Of a DNA stretch of 64,000 nt, positions 34,562-43,384 are shown piece by piece. The notes below the pieces were generated by a model. It was given only the letters and a program-made list of their open reading frames with translations. It had not been told where the DNA came from and did not search any database. A program made the translations under genes and the position numbers. The DNA lies in the NCBI GenBank assembly GCA_903879715.1, contig CAIRMR010000193.1:1-64000 (forward strand), given 5' to 3'. The stretch comes from an uncultured Bacteroidales bacterium. Its GTDB lineage: Bacteria > Bacteroidota > Bacteroidia > Bacteroidales > UBA4417. Position 1 is the first letter of the stretch, and every line of letters begins with the position of its first letter.

Positions 34562-36280
34562 TTACCTGTTCACATCGAAATTCTCAATTTTAGCCCAACT
34601 CATATTCCGGATTGAATCCATTATCATCCAGGTTGCAATTACAGCAAGTATAGCCAGAATAACAACTGCCCAGGTATAATCGAAAATCAGCCAGTGGATA
34701 CCGCCCAAAAGCATAGGAATCAGCATAGTCAGGAAATTCCTGGCAGTTGTTTTGTTTTTGGAAGCATCCTGAGAAGACACTGAAAACGGAAGTTTCCTTA
34801 AAGTCATATATGCTATTAATGAAGTAACTGCCAAAACATTAAAACAGCCTAAAACCAGATTTGGAAGTATCGAAGGTCCAATAATCACAATTCCAAACAG
34901 TGAAAAAAGCAGTACTAACGGTATATAAAAGCAAATAATAACCGATTTCAGCGCGCCACTAAGCAACTTACCTGGCGCATCAATCGGGGTAATGGCAAAT
35001 ATCCATGCCGCTTTAAATTTATCAGAGTAAGGAAGCTGCCCGATGGCTGACAAAACGATGAAACTGCCAAAGTACAGAAATACGATAAACATCGATTTTC
35101 CCCTTTCAGTCATCTCGTTAAAATCTGCCAGCGAAGGCGAATTGCTTTGAAGCATCATCATCGCTATTATCACGATCAAATAACCAAACCCGGGATACAC
35201 TTTCATTTTAAAGTCCTTGCTGCGGCCCATCATTTTCCATGTAAAAAGAAAGCCCATATACTCGCTGCTACCGGAAGTGAATTTCGAAGCCAGTTTCTCA
35301 ATCCATGATTGTCGGTAGGCAAGCGATTCATTTTTGGAAACGTTTTTGATTTTAATTTCTTCTGTACTGCCAGTAATCATTGACAAATTTCGTGTAAATG
35401 CCGGAGCGAAATATTTTACCACCACAAAAATGCTTACAAGCGGTATCCCAATCGCCAGCATCAGGTTATAAATATTCCGGGATTCAAATGAAAATGTAGA
35501 AATACTGTTACATGCATCTGCAAACCAGTAAGGCGGATAGTAACTGATGTTGTGAAGTTCCGAAACCTTCATGGTATCGATTCCCATTTTTGACATCATT
35601 CGTGGTAAAAGCTGGTATGAACCATAAATAACAACAGCAAACGCAATCTGAAAATAGCTGATAACCGACTGAAAATTTGATGGTTTTGTTATTTTAAGAA
35701 TAAAAATATACACCGCGTTAACCAGGAAAACACTTAACATAGTTGCAAACAGAATCATCAGAATGAAAGGAACAATTGCCGATGGACCCTGCATTACAAT
35801 TAATGCAATTAGCGAAGGCAATGCCATTGGCAATAATAGCTTATTGATATGAATAGCTATATGAAGGAGACGGGCAGTAACAAAAGTAGCATCGTTTACA
35901 GGTTTTGGAAGTATGATCAGGTTGTCGCGGGTATCAATGAGCACCGAGGTAAAATCAGTGATCAGTGTTGCCGCCAGCATAAAAATAAACATGCTGAAGA
36001 AAAAAGTAAGTTGGGTAGTTATATCGTTTCCGATCGCGAAACTCATCAGGAAAAATAAACCTATAATCAGCGACACAAACATCGTTTTCAGGGTTGCCTG
36101 GTTCAGTTCCTTTTTCTCCTTTGATGCTCTCATCTGCTGAAATGCTGCCGGCCTGCGGTTATCCATTGTTAGCTTTGCAACAAGGATTGCCCTCAGGTGT
36201 TCCATATTTACATTCATTTTCCGCAAAACCGGCGCAGCAAAAAGGAATATTTTAAGGAAAAATCGATCGAAAAAATTCAT
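34562..36280 (-). CDS. ABC-2-type exporter permease
   Basis: The 572-residue protein has about twelve hydrophobic segments in two blocks separated by a soluble stretch (around residues 300-360). It begins with a cytoplasmic amphipathic part. Its gene lies downstream of an ABC ATPase gene on the same strand. It resembles the large putative ABC exporter membrane subunits of Bacteroidetes and Firmicutes rather than short ABC-2 permeases. No extra periplasmic adaptor is encoded nearby. The cargo is unknown; lipids, peptides or drugs are all possible. The 193-base gap between ATPase and permease is filled with palindromes, which is unusual for an ABC operon. Confidence 0.8.
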   Translation of the reverse strand: MNFFDRFFLKIFLFAAPVLRKMNVNMEHLRAILVAKLTMDNRRPAAFQQMRASKEKKELNQATLKTMFVSLIIGLFFLMSFAIGNDITTQLTFFFSMFIFMLAATLITDFTSVLIDTRDNLIILPKPVNDATFVTARLLHIAIHINKLLLPMALPSLIALIVMQGPSAIVPFILMILFATMLSVFLVNAVYIFILKITKPSNFQSVISYFQIAFAVVIYGSYQLLPRMMSKMGIDTMKVSELHNISYYPPYWFADACNSISTFSFESRNIYNLMLAIGIPLVSIFVVVKYFAPAFTRNLSMITGSTEEIKIKNVSKNESLAYRQSWIEKLASKFTSGSSEYMGFLFTWKMMGRSKDFKMKVYPGFGYLIVIIAMMMLQSNSPSLADFNEMTERGKSMFIVFLYFGSFIVLSAIGQLPYSDKFKAAWIFAITPIDAPGKLLSGALKSVIICFYIPLVLLFSLFGIVIIGPSILPNLVLGCFNVLAVTSLIAYMTLRKLPFSVSSQDASKNKTTARNFLTMLIPMLLGGIHWLIFDYTWAVVILAILAVIATWMIMDSIRNMSWAKIENFDVNR

Positions 36281-36473
36281 GAAACTAAAATGATTTAAAT
36301 ATTTACTGGATTGTTCGTCAGAGACGCGAGGGATCGCGTCTCTACGATCAATTTTATATTATCTATTTTCTATTTCTGATCCCCGACCTGAAGGTCGGGG
36401 CAATGGATTCCCAATTCTACTATTTTCTATTAACACTTCGGCTACGCTCAGTGCATCGCTATTTTGTATTAAC
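36281..36473. repeat. Palindrome-rich spacer inside the ABC exporter operon
   Basis: Two perfect dyads stand here. AGAGACGCGA (36320-36329) pairs with TCGCGTCTCT (36334-36343) around a GGGA loop, and CCCCGACCT (36381-36389) pairs with AGGTCGGGG (36392-36400) around a 2-base loop. The unit CTATTTTCTATT occurs on both sides (36361-36375, 36417-36430) and CTTCGGCTACGCTCAGTG at 36437-36454. I recall the first two as dispersed elements in Bacteroidota. On the minus-strand transcript they would lie between the ATPase and permease messages. Confidence 0.85.
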
Positions 36474-37250
36474 TTATTTATTTCCAAGAATATCCATCAG
36501 TTTCCCGCTTGCTTCCCCCATGGATTCAGTCGATGTTAAGTGGGCAAAAATCTTCTCCAGGCTGCTGTCGCCCTGTTTCTGTTTCAATTCTTCAAACGAT
36601 CCGTCCGCTACCACTGTACCTTCGTTGATAAGGATAATCCTGTCGCTTACCTTTTCAACTATATCCATCATATGGCTGCTGTAGAAAATGGTTTTCCCGC
36701 TATCGGCCAGTTTGCTTATCAGTTCTTTCACAATGATAACACTGTTGGCATCCAATCCGGCTAGTGGTTCGTCCAGTATTATAATATCCGGGTTGTGAAG
36801 CAAACCGGAGGTAATCAGCACTTTCTGTTTCATTCCTTTACTGAAAGTATCCATACGCTGATCCATATTCCCGGCCAGGCCAAAAGCTTCCAGCATGCCT
36901 TTCCCTCGTTCAGATGCAACCTCCGGGGGAAGATTATACAATGCGCCTACCAGCGAGAGGAACTCATTGGGAGTCAGCACATCATACAGTTCGGCCAGTT
37001 CGGGAACGTATCCGATAATGCTTTTAACGGCTAGCGGATTCTGCTTGATATCAAATCCTTTAATTGTAACCTGCCCGCTGAAGTCGGAGATCAATCCACA
37101 AAGAATCTTCACCGTTGTGCTTTTACCGGCACCGTTTGGGCCGATATACCCTATAACCTGGCCGGGATAAATATCAATTGAAATGTCTTTGAGTACCTGC
37201 TTTGATCCATAATTTTTATACAGATTCCGAATACTGATAATGGGCTCCAT
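36474..37250 (-). CDS. ABC transporter ATP-binding protein
   Basis: The 258-residue nucleotide-binding subunit has Walker A GYIGPNGAGKSTTVK (about 35-49), Q-loop region IGYVPELAELYDVLT, signature FSKGMKQKV, Walker B DIIILDEPLAGLDANS and the switch histidine in IFYSSHMMDIVE. Order and spacing are normal, so it should be active. It is the promoter-proximal gene of a two-gene minus-strand unit with the permease. A TAnnTTTG box lies just upstream. The class is the ABC-2/CcmA-like exporter ATPases. Confidence 0.93.
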   Translation of the reverse strand: MEPIISIRNLYKNYGSKQVLKDISIDIYPGQVIGYIGPNGAGKSTTVKILCGLISDFSGQVTIKGFDIKQNPLAVKSIIGYVPELAELYDVLTPNEFLSLVGALYNLPPEVASERGKGMLEAFGLAGNMDQRMDTFSKGMKQKVLITSGLLHNPDIIILDEPLAGLDANSVIIVKELISKLADSGKTIFYSSHMMDIVEKVSDRIILINEGTVVADGSFEELKQKQGDSSLEKIFAHLTSTESMGEASGKLMDILGNK

Positions 37251-37278
37251 TAAATATGTAAGTTTAATTATTTTGAAA

Positions 37279-37286
37279 CAAATGTA
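37279..37286 (-). promoter_or_regulatory. -7 box TACATTTG for the ABC exporter genes
   Basis: On the minus strand TACATTTG is a perfect TAnnTTTG match 28 bases before the ATPase start codon. No TTG is found at the usual upstream distance, so the assignment rests on one element. Confidence 0.5.
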
Positions 37287-37340
37287 AGACTATTTTAAAA
37301 TGTGATGGGCTTGAAAGACAAAATACTAAAACCAATTAAT

Positions 37341-37463
37341 GTGCTTTGTGCACAGTCCTATGTGCTTAGCATATTTTATAGTTTACCACCAATTCGTTAC
37401 AGACACCTGATTTGTACACTCAAGGCACACTGCATTACGCACTATGCACTAAGCACTATGCAC
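37341..37463. repeat. Degenerate GCACTATGCAC tandem repeat with inverse arm
   Basis: GTGCTTTGTGCACAGTCCTA and TGTGCTTAGCAT (37341-37372) face GCACACTGCATTACGCACTA and TGCACTAAGCACTATGCAC (37425-37463), which are complementary in kind. The element fills the gap between the ABC ATPase start and the TPR gene end. No gene is seen. Confidence 0.7.
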
Positions 37464-37495
37464 AACAAATTTTCCAAAATCAACTTACAATGACC

Positions 37496-38629
37496 CTACT
37501 TACAGAAGTTCGCGACAGCTTCCTTTGCCTTTGCATAGCCTAATTCTGAGGACCTTTTTAAATCCATGCACCCGTTTTCTTTCGCGCCAGATTCAATTTC
37601 TGCCATTCCCCTGTTATAATGCGCTTCATCATGCTCAGGGTTTAATTCAATGGTTTTTGAGAAATCAGCGATTGCACCTTTATAGTCTTTTAATTCAAGT
37701 TTAACCAATCCCCTGTTATTATAGGCTTCACCAAATTCAGGATTAATTTCGATGTCCTTGTTAAAATCTTCAAGCGCGCCGGCGAAATCTTTAATGGTAT
37801 ATTTAACAGATGCTCTGTCGCCATAACCTGTTGTTGTCATGGGATCAATCTCTATTATTTTACTGAAATCTGCTATAGCTCCGGCAAAGTTGCGCCTGTG
37901 TTTCTTCGCATGGCCCCTGGCATAATAAGCGTCAATATAATTCGAATCAATCTCAATTGCCTTTGTGAAGTCGTCGATACATTTTGTATTGTTGAATTGA
38001 AAGAAAGTTACATGTCCCCTGTTGTAGTAAGCCAATGGAAAGAAAGGGGAAATCTCTATTGCTTTTGTAAAGTCCTCAAACGCGCCTTTTTCATCCTTTA
38101 ATTCATTTTTTGCCAGCCCTCTGCTGTTATATGCATCGGCATTGTCAGGAAATATCTTTATTACCATACTAAAGTCGGCAACCGCCCCGGTATAATCTTC
38201 TGTTTCATGATTCACTGTTCCCCTGTAAAAATACACATCTGCATTTTCCGGATTAAGTTGAATGGCTTTGGTATAGTCGGCTTTTGCGCCCTCATTATCC
38301 CAAAGTTTTACCTTTGTTAAACCCCTGGCTGACCAGGCAAGCGGGATTCCGGGATCTAATTCAATACATCTGCTGCAATCCTCAATTGCTCCGTTATAAT
38401 CAGATAACAAGAACTTTAAATACCCCCTGCCGGCATATGCCAAAGCCATTACAGGATTAAGTTCCAGGGCTTTGTCATAGTCTGCTAAAGCTCCGTCATA
38501 TGCATAGTTATTAGCTTTTTCAGCTGCAGATTTGCAGTATTCTTCTGCAGTCTGAGAATGTACTTCAGCCGAAATCATGAAGGCCATTACTGCTAGAAAC
38601 ACTTTACTCACAATGATTAACTTTTTCAT
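37496..38629 (-). CDS. Exported tetratricopeptide-repeat protein
   Basis: The 377 residues start with a signal peptide (to about residue 26, ending VHSQ). They continue as about ten consecutive 34-residue TPR units of the type YNGAIEDCSRCIELDPGIPL / AWSARGLTKVKLWDNEGA, almost without other sequence. The last unit ends in a short tail with SGAKENGCMDLKRSSELGYA, common in periplasmic TPR proteins of this phylum. It should form a superhelical scaffold in the periplasm or at the outer membrane. The binding partner is unknown. It stands alone on the minus strand, divergent from the aminotransferase gene across 299 bases. Confidence 0.9.
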   Translation of the reverse strand: MKKLIIVSKVFLAVMAFMISAEVHSQTAEEYCKSAAEKANNYAYDGALADYDKALELNPVMALAYAGRGYLKFLLSDYNGAIEDCSRCIELDPGIPLAWSARGLTKVKLWDNEGAKADYTKAIQLNPENADVYFYRGTVNHETEDYTGAVADFSMVIKIFPDNADAYNSRGLAKNELKDEKGAFEDFTKAIEISPFFPLAYYNRGHVTFFQFNNTKCIDDFTKAIEIDSNYIDAYYARGHAKKHRRNFAGAIADFSKIIEIDPMTTTGYGDRASVKYTIKDFAGALEDFNKDIEINPEFGEAYNNRGLVKLELKDYKGAIADFSKTIELNPEHDEAHYNRGMAEIESGAKENGCMDLKRSSELGYAKAKEAVANFCK

Positions 38630-38928
38630 TTACTTCGGTTTAAATAAATATTCAGTTAAGTATGGTTAGAGTTAATATAATCTTGATTGTTTGTATAAAA
38701 GAAGCATACAATTATACATTTATTTACCTTCCTTTTTTGGATAAAATCAAATAATGCACTTACAAATATATAACCTAATAACTAAAAATGAAATCCGAAT
38801 TCAAAAAGCTTTGAAATTTTAAAAATCAAATAATATTTTCAATTTCTCTTTTTTATCACAATCCGATTTCTAATCTTTGTGGCATCTTACGAAACACCAC
38901 ACACTTTGTGCAACTAATTCATATACAG

Positions 38929-40260
38929 ATGAAAGCAGTAAATATTGATACACCCATCGATTTTGAAATCGTAAACGACAAGATCAGGGAACTGAATGTC
39001 CCGGTTGTTGGCAAAGCCACAATCAGGGAAATCAAACGTCTTGTCGATAATATTGAAGCAGCTTCCGGCAAAAAGTTTATCCGCATGGAAATGGGTGTTC
39101 CCGGACTTCCGCCGGCACAAGTCGGGACAGATGCCGAAATTGAAGCCCTGCAAAGAGGTGTTGCTGCTATTTATCCTGATATTGATGGTATTCCGGTTTT
39201 AAAAAATGAGGTTTCCTTGTTTGTGAAAAACTTCCTCGATGTTGATGTTGATCCTGCCGGATGCATCCCGACCGTAGGTTCCATGCAAGGCGGTTTTGCT
39301 GCATTTATGACACTTTCGAGGATGAATAAAGAGAAAGACACAACCTTGTTTATCGATCCCGGTTTCCCGGTGCATAAACAACAGCACAGGGTAATGGGCT
39401 TGAAATTCGACAGTTTTGATGTGTATGAATACCGGGGTGAAAAACTCCGGGCAAAACTGGAATCTTATTTTGCAAAAGGAAATATCCATTCCGTATTATA
39501 TTCAAATCCTAACAATCCATCCTGGATCTGCTTTAACGACGAGGAACTCAAAATAATTGGTGATCTCGCAAATCAATACAACGTAGTTATTTTAGAAGAC
39601 CTGGCTTATTTTGGAATGGATTTCCGTAAGGATTACAGCAAACCTGGCGTTCCTCCTTACCAACCAACTGTAGCAAAATACACTGATAACTATATTTTGC
39701 TCATCAGTAGTTCAAAAGCTTTCAGCTATGCTGGTCAACGGATCGGGATGATGGTGATCAGCGATAAATTATTCAATTCTTGTTCCGATGACTTGTTACG
39801 GAATTATACCAGCAACCAGTTTGGACGTGCAATGATATTCGGAACTGTATATTCTTTGAGTTCTGGAACTGCTCATTCAGCACAATATGCACTGGCGGCC
39901 ATGCTTAAAGCTGCAAATGAAGGAAAATTTAATTTTGTTGAACAAGTTAAGGAATACGGTGAGAAAGCGAAAATCATGAAGAAACTCTTCGTTGATAATG
40001 GTTTCAGAATCGTATACGACAAAGATATTGACCAGCCTATAGCCGACGGATTTTATTTTACAATTATGTATCCAGGCTTCGACGGACCAGATCTGATCGG
40101 AGAATTGCTCTATTACGGTATAAGTGCCATTTCCTTATCCATCACCGGCAGCGAACACACAGAGGGCCTGAGGGCATGTGTTTCACTGGTTAAACGCACA
40201 CAGTTCCCTGAGCTCGAATTCAGACTGAAAAAATTCCACGAACATCATCCGGTTGAATAA
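38929..40260 (+). CDS. PLP-dependent aminotransferase, class I/II
   Basis: The ATG at 38929 is preferred over the GTG at 38908, giving 443 residues. Fold type I features are present: GSMQGGFAAFM near the cofactor phosphate, YSNPNNPSWICF, ILEDLAYFGMD with the pyridine-binding Asp, and the Schiff-base Lys K263 in SSSKAFSYAGQRIG. It lacks a signal peptide. The closest recognised type is the aspartate/aromatic aminotransferase group; the true amino donor and acceptor are unknown. The 2-oxoacid oxidoreductase operon downstream would use the oxoacids such an enzyme makes from amino acids, which suggests amino acid fermentation. This link is an inference from position, as the genes are 260 bases apart. 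Confidence 0.9.
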   Translation: MKAVNIDTPIDFEIVNDKIRELNVPVVGKATIREIKRLVDNIEAASGKKFIRMEMGVPGLPPAQVGTDAEIEALQRGVAAIYPDIDGIPVLKNEVSLFVKNFLDVDVDPAGCIPTVGSMQGGFAAFMTLSRMNKEKDTTLFIDPGFPVHKQQHRVMGLKFDSFDVYEYRGEKLRAKLESYFAKGNIHSVLYSNPNNPSWICFNDEELKIIGDLANQYNVVILEDLAYFGMDFRKDYSKPGVPPYQPTVAKYTDNYILLISSSKAFSYAGQRIGMMVISDKLFNSCSDDLLRNYTSNQFGRAMIFGTVYSLSSGTAHSAQYALAAMLKAANEGKFNFVEQVKEYGEKAKIMKKLFVDNGFRIVYDKDIDQPIADGFYFTIMYPGFDGPDLIGELLYYGISAISLSITGSEHTEGLRACVSLVKRTQFPELEFRLKKFHEHHPVE

Positions 40261-40520
40261 GGGTGGCAAGGCGAGGGGCGAAAGGCGACAAGGCGAAGAG
40301 CGAAGGGGCGTCTGCACAAGTAATCGATCCATGTTTCCAACTTCTGACTTCCGTCTTCCGACTTCTTACTTCAATCTTCTTTCATAAAAATAAAATATAG
40401 AATAATCTAAATTCGTTTTAAATTAGCAGAATTAATTTTAATTCTTACGAATAAAAGCTTCTGAGTTATAATTAATATCTAACTTCGCCACCACAAATTC
40501 AGTGAAACACTTAAAATATT
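40261..40520. other. Intergenic gap with degenerate repeats and a near-consensus promoter for the oxidoreductase operon
   Basis: The first part (40261-40312) is a purine-rich run of GGCGAAAGGCGACAAGGCGA-like units. CTTCTGACTTCCGTCTTCCG at 40340-40359 is complementary to the unit at 33541-33600. Near the end TAACTTCG (40480-40487) is one mismatch from TAnnTTTG and lies 33 bases before the ferredoxin start, so it is a promoter candidate. Confidence 0.45.
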
Positions 40521-40748
40521 ATGGCAAAAAACAGAGGAGAAATCGTAGTTGACATCGAAAGGTGCAAAGGATGCGAAGTTTGCGTTCCGGCTTGTCCTGA
40601 AGATGTAATTGCTATGGCAAAACCGGTAAACAGGAAAGGCTATCATTACGCAATACCAACCAATGATCAATGCACTGGTTGTACAAACTGTGCTGTAGTT
40701 TGCCCTGATGGTGCAATTACCGTGTATCGCAAGAAATTTAATGACTAA
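40521..40748 (+). CDS. korD: 2[4Fe-4S] ferredoxin-like delta subunit of 2-oxoacid:ferredoxin oxidoreductase
   Basis: The 75-residue protein carries two cluster motifs, CKGCEVCVPACP and CTGCTNCAVVCP, each with the C-x2-C-x2/3-C-x3-C-P pattern, so it can pass electrons through two [4Fe-4S] clusters. It is the first gene of a four-gene set that continues with alpha, beta and gamma subunits. In this enzyme class the delta subunit conducts electrons from the TPP-containing beta subunit to external ferredoxin. The gap to the alpha gene is 113 bases, longer than the others in the set. Confidence 0.93.
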   Translation: MAKNRGEIVVDIERCKGCEVCVPACPEDVIAMAKPVNRKGYHYAIPTNDQCTGCTNCAVVCPDGAITVYRKKFND

Positions 40749-40861
40749 AGTTTAAAAACTTAAGGATGAAATAGCCATGATTGATATGTCTTTTTTAAAA
40801 GATAATCGTAAAGTTAATCATGGCGTATTCCATCTGACCCGTTAAAAATAAACAATACCAG

Positions 40862-41944
40862 ATGAAAGAATTAAGATTAATGAAAGGCAATGAGGCTTTT
40901 GCCGAAGCTTGCATCCGTGCCGGTGCTGATGGCTATTTCGGATATCCAATCACTCCGCAATCGGAAGTGATGGAATACCTGATGGCTCAGAAAACACATG
41001 AGCGCACCGGCATGGTTACCTTGCAGGCTGAAAGCGAAATTGCAGCTATAAATATGGTATACGGTGGAGCGGGTTGCGGGAAACGCGTTTTAACTTCTTC
41101 ATCAAGCCCCGGAATAAGCCTGAAACAGGAAGGAATCTCTTATATCGCAGGAGCTGAACTGCCTTGTTTAATACTTAATGTTGTTCGTGGCGGACCGGGA
41201 TTAGGAACTATACAACCTTCACAATCTGACTATTTCCAAAGCACTAAAGGCGGCGGTCACGGCGATTATAAACTAATCGTTCTGGCACCTGCATCAGTTC
41301 AGGAAATGGCTGATTTTGCAGGTTTGGGATTTGAGCTGGCCTTTAAATACCGTAATCCTGTTTTGATACTTTCGGATGGAGCAATTGGCCAGATGATGGA
41401 AAAAGTGGAACTGGATGTTCAGAAACCACGTTTCACCATGGAAGAAATCAGAAAAAACACTCCATGGGCAACCATTGGCAAAACTCCTGACAGAGAGCAT
41501 AATATCATCACTTCGCTCGACCTAGAATCGATCAAAATGGAGCGCCATAACCAGGAACTTCAAAAGAAATACCGCTCTATCGAAGAAAACGAAGTTCGTT
41601 ATGAAAAAATTTCCTGTGAAGATGCCGAATATGCGTTTGTAGCTTATGGTACCAGTGCCCGCATCTGCCAGAAAGCCATCGAAATTGCACGTGCTGAAGG
41701 AATAAAAGTCGGACTGATGAGGCCAATAACATTATTCCCGTTCCCAAAGAAACTTATTAAAGAAATGACTTCACGTGTGAAAGGAATTTTATGCGTTGAA
41801 ATGAGTGCCGGGCAAATGATAGAAGATGTGCAGTTAGCTGTTGAAGGTCGCATACCGGTTGAGCATTTTGGTCGCTATGGCGGAATTGTACATTCACCTT
41901 CAGAAATTGTAGATGCACTGAAGAAACAAATCATTGGAGGATAG
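40862..41944 (+). CDS. korA: 2-oxoacid:ferredoxin oxidoreductase alpha subunit (VorB/KorA type)
   Basis: The 360-residue subunit contains the pyrimidine-binding and core domains. It starts LRLMKGNEAFAEACIRAGAD followed by GYFGYPITPQSEVMEYL, and has LQAESEIAAINMVYGGAGCG and VRGGPGLGTIQPSQSDY, all conserved in alpha subunits of this class. Proteins with this start are often annotated as the 3-methyl-2-oxobutanoate (VorB) form in Bacteroidales, so branched-chain oxoacids are as likely as 2-oxoglutarate. The choice between the symbols korA and vorB cannot be settled from sequence alone. The beta gene begins four bases after its stop codon. Confidence 0.92.
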   Translation: MKELRLMKGNEAFAEACIRAGADGYFGYPITPQSEVMEYLMAQKTHERTGMVTLQAESEIAAINMVYGGAGCGKRVLTSSSSPGISLKQEGISYIAGAELPCLILNVVRGGPGLGTIQPSQSDYFQSTKGGGHGDYKLIVLAPASVQEMADFAGLGFELAFKYRNPVLILSDGAIGQMMEKVELDVQKPRFTMEEIRKNTPWATIGKTPDREHNIITSLDLESIKMERHNQELQKKYRSIEENEVRYEKISCEDAEYAFVAYGTSARICQKAIEIARAEGIKVGLMRPITLFPFPKKLIKEMTSRVKGILCVEMSAGQMIEDVQLAVEGRIPVEHFGRYGGIVHSPSEIVDALKKQIIGG

Positions 41945-41948
41945 GATT

Positions 41949-42731
41949 ATGGCAGAATTTAAAACAAACCCTGAAATAGTGCAGCCGGAAAACGTTGTTT
42001 ATAAACGTACAGAACTGCTTACACCCAAAGATCTTAGCTATTGTCCTGGTTGCGGCCATGGTACAGCCCATCGCATTATCATGGAGGTTATCGAAGAAAT
42101 GGGAATCCAATCCGAAACTATTGCAGTTGCTCCTGTTGGATGCTCTGTACTAGCTTATGAGTTTATGAATGTTGACATACAACAGGCATCTCACGGTCGT
42201 GCTCCCGCCGTTGCTACAGCCATAAAACGGTTGTTTCCTGAGAAATTTGTTTTCACGTACCAGGGTGACGGCGATTTAGCCGCTATAGGTACAGCCGAAA
42301 CCATCCATGCCTGCAACCGTGGTGAAAATATGACTATCTTTTTCATTAACAATGGCATTTACGGAATGACCGGTGGCCAAATGGCTCCAACCACACTTCC
42401 CGGAATGAAATCAAGCACTTCTCCTTATGGTCGCGATGTTGCAACCATGGGAAATCCGCTGAAAATGACTGAACTTGTTGCAACACTTCCAGGCACTATA
42501 TATGTTACGCGCCAGGCAGTCCACACTCCATCAGCTGTCCGTAAAGCTAAAAAAGCTGTTCGCAAAGCTTTTGAAAATCAAAAACTGAACAAGGGACTTT
42601 CATTTGTCGAAATTGTTTCTAACTGTAATTCAGGATGGAAAATGACTCCGCTTCAATCGAACGAATGGATGGTTGATAATATGTTCCCTTTCTACCCTAT
42701 TGGTGATATTAAAGTGAATGACGATAAATAG
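41949..42731 (+). CDS. korB: 2-oxoacid:ferredoxin oxidoreductase beta subunit (TPP and [4Fe-4S] binding)
   Basis: The ATG at 41949 is preferred to a TTG at 41934 that would overlap the alpha gene, giving 260 residues. LSYCPGCGHGTAHR provides cluster-binding cysteines, and GDGDLAAIGTAETIHA followed by FFINN is the thiamine-diphosphate motif. YGMTGGQMAPTT is also typical. This subunit binds TPP and performs the decarboxylation. It is 4 bases after the alpha gene and 40 before the gamma gene, so translation is probably coupled. Confidence 0.93.
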   Translation: MAEFKTNPEIVQPENVVYKRTELLTPKDLSYCPGCGHGTAHRIIMEVIEEMGIQSETIAVAPVGCSVLAYEFMNVDIQQASHGRAPAVATAIKRLFPEKFVFTYQGDGDLAAIGTAETIHACNRGENMTIFFINNGIYGMTGGQMAPTTLPGMKSSTSPYGRDVATMGNPLKMTELVATLPGTIYVTRQAVHTPSAVRKAKKAVRKAFENQKLNKGLSFVEIVSNCNSGWKMTPLQSNEWMVDNMFPFYPIGDIKVNDDK

Positions 42732-42771
42732 TTCTCAGCACTTTCAAAAAAAGCTTTAAAATTTCGATACA

Positions 42772-43326
42772 ATGACGGAAGAAATAATCATCGCAGGTTT
42801 TGGCGGACAAGGAGTTCTCTCGATGGGAAAAATCCTTGCTTATTCAGGAGTAATGCAGAATAAAGAAGTAAGCTGGATGCCTTCGTACGGACCTGAAATG
42901 CGTGGTGGCACAGCAAATGTTACAGTAATTATAAGCGACGAACGCATCAGTTCGCCTATTCTGCACGAATATGATACTGCCATCATTCTGAATCAGCAGT
43001 CGATGGATAAATTTGAACATACTGTAAAACCAGGCGGACTTCTTATTTATGATCCAAATGGAATTACGCGTTTCCCGGAAAGGAAAGATATAAATATTTA
43101 CTCCATCGAAGCTGCAGAAATGGCAGGCAAACTTGGATTGTCAAAAGTTTTCAATATGATTGTTCTCGGAGGATTCCTGAAACTCAAGCCAATTGTTGAG
43201 ATGGAATATATTCATAAAGGTCTGGAAAAATCACTTCCCGCCCGTCACCATGTTATGATTCCTGAAAATGAAAAAGCCATTGAAACAGGTAAAGGACTTA
43301 TTACTCCTGTTCTGGTTCTGAATTAA
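42772..43326 (+). CDS. korC: 2-oxoacid:ferredoxin oxidoreductase gamma subunit
   Basis: The 184-residue gamma domain begins EEIIIAGFGGQGVLSMGKIL and has the conserved SWMPSYGPEMRGGTANVTV block, which forms the CoA-site part of the enzyme. The residue PARHHVMIPENEKAIETGK near the end is typical. It is the last gene of the operon and is followed by a strong terminator. Confidence 0.93.
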   Translation: MTEEIIIAGFGGQGVLSMGKILAYSGVMQNKEVSWMPSYGPEMRGGTANVTVIISDERISSPILHEYDTAIILNQQSMDKFEHTVKPGGLLIYDPNGITRFPERKDINIYSIEAAEMAGKLGLSKVFNMIVLGGFLKLKPIVEMEYIHKGLEKSLPARHHVMIPENEKAIETGKGLITPVLVLN

Positions 43327-43351
43327 ATAACTGATAGTTATTTGTTTAAGG

Positions 43352-43384
43352 AAAGACTGCTCTGAAAAGGGTGGTCTTTTTTTG
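43352..43384 (+). terminator. Rho-independent terminator of the oxidoreductase operon
   Basis: AAAGACTGCTCT (43352-43363) pairs over 12 bp, including G-U pairs, with AGGGTGGTCTTT (43368-43379) around a GAAA tetraloop, and seven T follow directly. It lies 25 bases after the gamma-subunit stop. Confidence 0.92.
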
